Shown here piece after piece: positions 61,945 to 64,000 of a stretch of DNA of 64,000 nucleotides. The DNA is taken from assembly GCF_014200405.1 (NCBI RefSeq), contig NZ_JACHBQ010000001.1, positions 2,542,001 to 2,606,000 on the forward strand, read 5' to 3'. A model generated the notes under the pieces. The model searched no databases. It was given only the letters and a program-made list of their open reading frames with translations, and had not been told where the DNA came from. Positions within the stretch are counted from its first letter, which is position 1; each line of letters opens with the position of its first letter. The translations under genes were made by a program, and so were the position numbers. This stretch comes from Cryobacterium roopkundense. Its GTDB lineage: Bacteria > Actinomycetota > Actinomycetes > Actinomycetales > Microbacteriaceae.

Positions 61945-62925
61945 ATGACGCAAGCTGGAACGGCCGGGCGCACCGGCGCTTCGCCATTCGCTGCACCGCT
62001 CGATCAGAACGCCATCGAAGTGACCGATGTCACCAAGCGCTTTGGCACGAACCTAGCGTTGAAGGGCGTGAGCTTCACGGTCGCCCGCGGCAGCGTCTTC
62101 GGCGTCATCGGCCCGAACGGGGCCGGCAAGACCACCCTCATGCGCACCCTCCTCGACATCATCCGGGCCACGTCTGGGCGCGCGGCCGTTCTCGGAACGG
62201 ACTCGCGCAATGCCGGCCCGGAACTACGCAGACGCATCGGTTATCTGCCCGGCGACCTCGTGCTGGAGGGGCGCGTCAGCGGAGCGCGCCTACTGAAGCA
62301 CTACGCGGACATCTCTGGTCCTGTGCGGGAGGGGCGGATCGAGCAACTCGCAGACCGCCTCAAGCTCGACCTGAATCGGCCCGTGCGCAACCTCTCCAAG
62401 GGGAACAAGCAGAAGCTCGGCGTCATTCAGGCCTTCATGCACGAACCGGAGTTGCTCGTTCTCGACGAGCCGACTAGCGGCCTCGATCCGCTCATGCAGC
62501 AGGAATTTCTGGGTCTGGTGCAGGAGGCGAGCGAGGCCGGCCAGACCGTGTTCCTGTCCTCGCATGTGATCAGCGAGATCCAGCAAGCCGCGGATGAGGT
62601 CGCGATTCTGCGCGACGGTCGAATCGTGACGATTGCGAGCGTGGAGGAGCTGCGGAACTCCGCTATCCGGCACCTGCGCATGAGCGCGACGGGCCTCGGC
62701 ACTGCGCAACTCGCCGCGAGGTTAGGCGGGCTGCCCGGCCTCGGCGACCTCGATTGCACTCTCACCGCCACCGGGGCCACCGAAGCGACCGCCACCCTTC
62801 GCGGGGATCTCCAGCCCTTCGTGCAGGCCATCGGCACGCTGACCCTCACGGACCTTGTGCTTGAAGAACCGGACCTCGAAGAATCCGTACTCAAGCTGTA
62901 TTCCTCACCGGAGGTCGACTCATGA
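61945..62925 (+). CDS. ABC-2 type exporter ATP-binding protein
   Basis: A 326-residue ATPase of the CcmA/DrrA type, with Walker A GPNGAGKTT, signature LSKGNKQK, Walker B LLVLDEPTSGLDP and switch His in LSSHVISE, and a C-terminal regulatory extension. It energises the permease encoded next, with which it overlaps by four bases. The substrate is unknown; relatives export antibiotics or lipids. GAGAAGGGACAC precedes the ATG at 61945. Confidence 0.9.
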   Translation: MTQAGTAGRTGASPFAAPLDQNAIEVTDVTKRFGTNLALKGVSFTVARGSVFGVIGPNGAGKTTLMRTLLDIIRATSGRAAVLGTDSRNAGPELRRRIGYLPGDLVLEGRVSGARLLKHYADISGPVREGRIEQLADRLKLDLNRPVRNLSKGNKQKLGVIQAFMHEPELLVLDEPTSGLDPLMQQEFLGLVQEASEAGQTVFLSSHVISEIQQAADEVAILRDGRIVTIASVEELRNSAIRHLRMSATGLGTAQLAARLGGLPGLGDLDCTLTATGATEATATLRGDLQPFVQAIGTLTLTDLVLEEPDLEESVLKLYSSPEVDS

Positions 62926-63773
62926 CCCAGCCTGTGCTGCGGCCACGCCCCCTCCGCGCGATTCCCACCGTGCAACGGGCTCGCTTCCCCCTCTTCAGCA
63001 AGGTCTTCAGCGACAGCTGGCGCTCGCTACTCGCCTGGAGCCTGGGCCTCGTGGCCGCCGCCTCGCTGTACCTGCCCATCTATCCGAGCATGGGCGGCAG
63101 CGCCCAGATGCAGGACCTCATCGACACCCTGCCGAAGGAGCTCGTGCGGAGCCTCAACTACGACCAGATCGGCACGGGCCCCGGGTATGCCCAAGCCACG
63201 ATCTTCGGGCTGATCGCCTACCTACTGCTCGGCATCGCCGTCATCAGCTGGGGGGCCGCGGCCCTCGGCGGTGACGAGGAGTCCGGACAACTCGAGCTGA
63301 CTCTCGCGCATGCAGTCACCCGAGTGCAGGTTGCCGTGGCGCGCTTCGCGGCCCTCGCCGTGAAGGTCCTTGCGCTGTCTCTCTTTCTGGGCGCGCTCGT
63401 GCTGTTCTGGAATTCCCCAGCCCAACTCGACATCGACGCCGTCAACCTGCTCGGCACCTGCCTGCTGTTCGCCGGGCTCATCCTGCTCAGCGGAACCGCG
63501 GCGCTCCTCTGCGGCGCAGTGGGTGGTCGACGTGTCTGGGGAGTTGGCGGCGGCGCCTTCGTGGCCGTGCTGGGGTATGTGCTCAACGCCCTAGGCAACC
63601 AGAGCGCCGACCTGGAGTGGCTGCACGCACTGTCGCCCTACAACTGGGTGTTCGGCCACAACCCGCTCTCTAACGGAGCCGATTGGGCAACAGTGGGTCT
63701 CTTGTTCGCCGCGTCGGTCGTGCTCGCCGTCGCCACGGCCCTCGTTGTGCGGCAGCGCGATGTGGGAGTGTAA
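62922..63773 (+). CDS. ABC-2 type exporter permease
   Basis: A 283-residue membrane protein with about six helices, in the ABC-2 permease family (LFSKVFSDSWRSLLAWSLGL, LTLAHAVTRVQVAVARF with DEESGQLE before it). It forms the transmembrane pathway for the ATPase encoded immediately upstream. It is followed by a short hairpin, CCGCGA/TCGCGG at 63813-63827, and a LysR-type gene that might regulate the pair. Confidence 0.88.
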   Translation: MTQPVLRPRPLRAIPTVQRARFPLFSKVFSDSWRSLLAWSLGLVAAASLYLPIYPSMGGSAQMQDLIDTLPKELVRSLNYDQIGTGPGYAQATIFGLIAYLLLGIAVISWGAAALGGDEESGQLELTLAHAVTRVQVAVARFAALAVKVLALSLFLGALVLFWNSPAQLDIDAVNLLGTCLLFAGLILLSGTAALLCGAVGGRRVWGVGGGAFVAVLGYVLNALGNQSADLEWLHALSPYNWVFGHNPLSNGADWATVGLLFAASVVLAVATALVVRQRDVGV

Positions 63774-63845
63774 CCGAATCATCCGCTCAGAACGCGTACC
63801 CTTGACGGGTGACCGCGACTTTCGCGGAACCCTGAAAGGCCACTC

Positions 63846-64000
63846 GTGGACACCATCCAGCTCCAGCACTTCGCCGCCGTCGCGGAGGTGTTGAATTTCA
63901 CTCACGCGGCCAAGAAGCTGAACGTGCCCCGCATGACCGTAAGCCTGTCCGTGAAGAATCTCGAGGCCGAACTCGGCTACGCCCTCTTCGACCGCAGCAC
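63846..64000 (+). CDS. LysR-family transcriptional regulator, 5' part only
   Basis: The frame from GTG 63846 reads DTIQLQHFAAVAEVLNFTHA, then NVPRMTVSLSVKNLEAELGY and ALFDRS, the classic N-terminal helix-turn-helix of LysR regulators. Only 51 codons are inside the window. GAAAGG lies seven bases upstream. Target genes are unknown. Confidence 0.9.
   Translation, partial: MDTIQLQHFAAVAEVLNFTHAAKKLNVPRMTVSLSVKNLEAELGYALFDRS

Overview
The window is high-GC DNA with the gene content and arrangement of an actinobacterium, most likely a member of the Microbacteriaceae. Evidence: a DUF3117 gene, a 7Fe ferredoxin beside dapC, a long-type DapD, a DtxR/IdeR-type iron box, leaderless-looking starts, and a dispersed intergenic repeat of the GGTCTCGATACGC...CTCGACCAGCGG type that I associate with this family. 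No rRNA, tRNA, CRISPR array or insertion sequence was seen. The first gene (Gre family) and the last (LysR family) are cut by the window edges.

Positions 1-18,100 are mostly housekeeping: a Gre-like factor, tatB, an O-methyltransferase, lysine/DAP biosynthesis (dapE and dapD divergent, dapC with fdxA), a membrane mannosyltransferase, a penicillin acylase homologue, citrate synthase, a PIG-L-like membrane protein with a damaged active-site motif, the iron-uptake operon efeUOB behind an iron box, a lipoprotein and typA.

Positions 18,200-39,900 hold three oligopeptide-type ABC importers, all read from the minus strand. The first two are paralogous cassettes in tandem: binding protein, long DppB-like permease, DppC-like permease, fused double ATPase. 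In both, an oppositely oriented PH-domain membrane gene sits at the same position inside the operon. A fourth binding protein lies between the cassettes. The third importer is a conventional unit. In all three, a strong stem-loop separates the binding-protein gene from the permeases. The binding protein that opens each unit starts with TTG behind a strong ribosome binding site.

Positions 40,100-46,700 carry a CPBP-family membrane protease homologue, the glycine cleavage operon gcvT-gcvH-gcvP behind a tandem glycine riboswitch, and a membrane protein of unknown function.

Positions 46,700-58,000 form one tightly overlapping minus-strand operon for a contractile injection system (phage-tail-like particle): DUF4255 cap protein, sheath, tube, a Pro/Ala/Arg-rich disordered protein, an Afp7-like tube/baseplate protein, a VgrG-like spike, a PAAR-like tip, a gp25 wedge, a baseplate J-like protein with a beta-propeller extension, a TIGR02242-like tail protein, and two single-pass membrane proteins. 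No AAA+ ATPase, tape-measure gene or obvious toxin is visible.

Divergent from it, positions 58,100-61,870 hold the most unusual feature: two tandem copies of a two-gene unit. Each has a membrane-tethered protein resembling an ECF sigma factor (two membrane helices, then sigma-2-like and sigma-4-like regions), overlapped by 4 bases by a single-pass membrane protein with Ig-like (Big_2) repeats outside the cell. Each unit is preceded by a 29-30 codon reading frame ending in Arg-Val-stop that overlaps the GTG start of the sigma-like gene. I infer a membrane signalling module in the position of a sigma/anti-sigma pair, possibly governing the injection system. The window ends with a two-gene ABC-2 exporter and the start of a LysR regulator.
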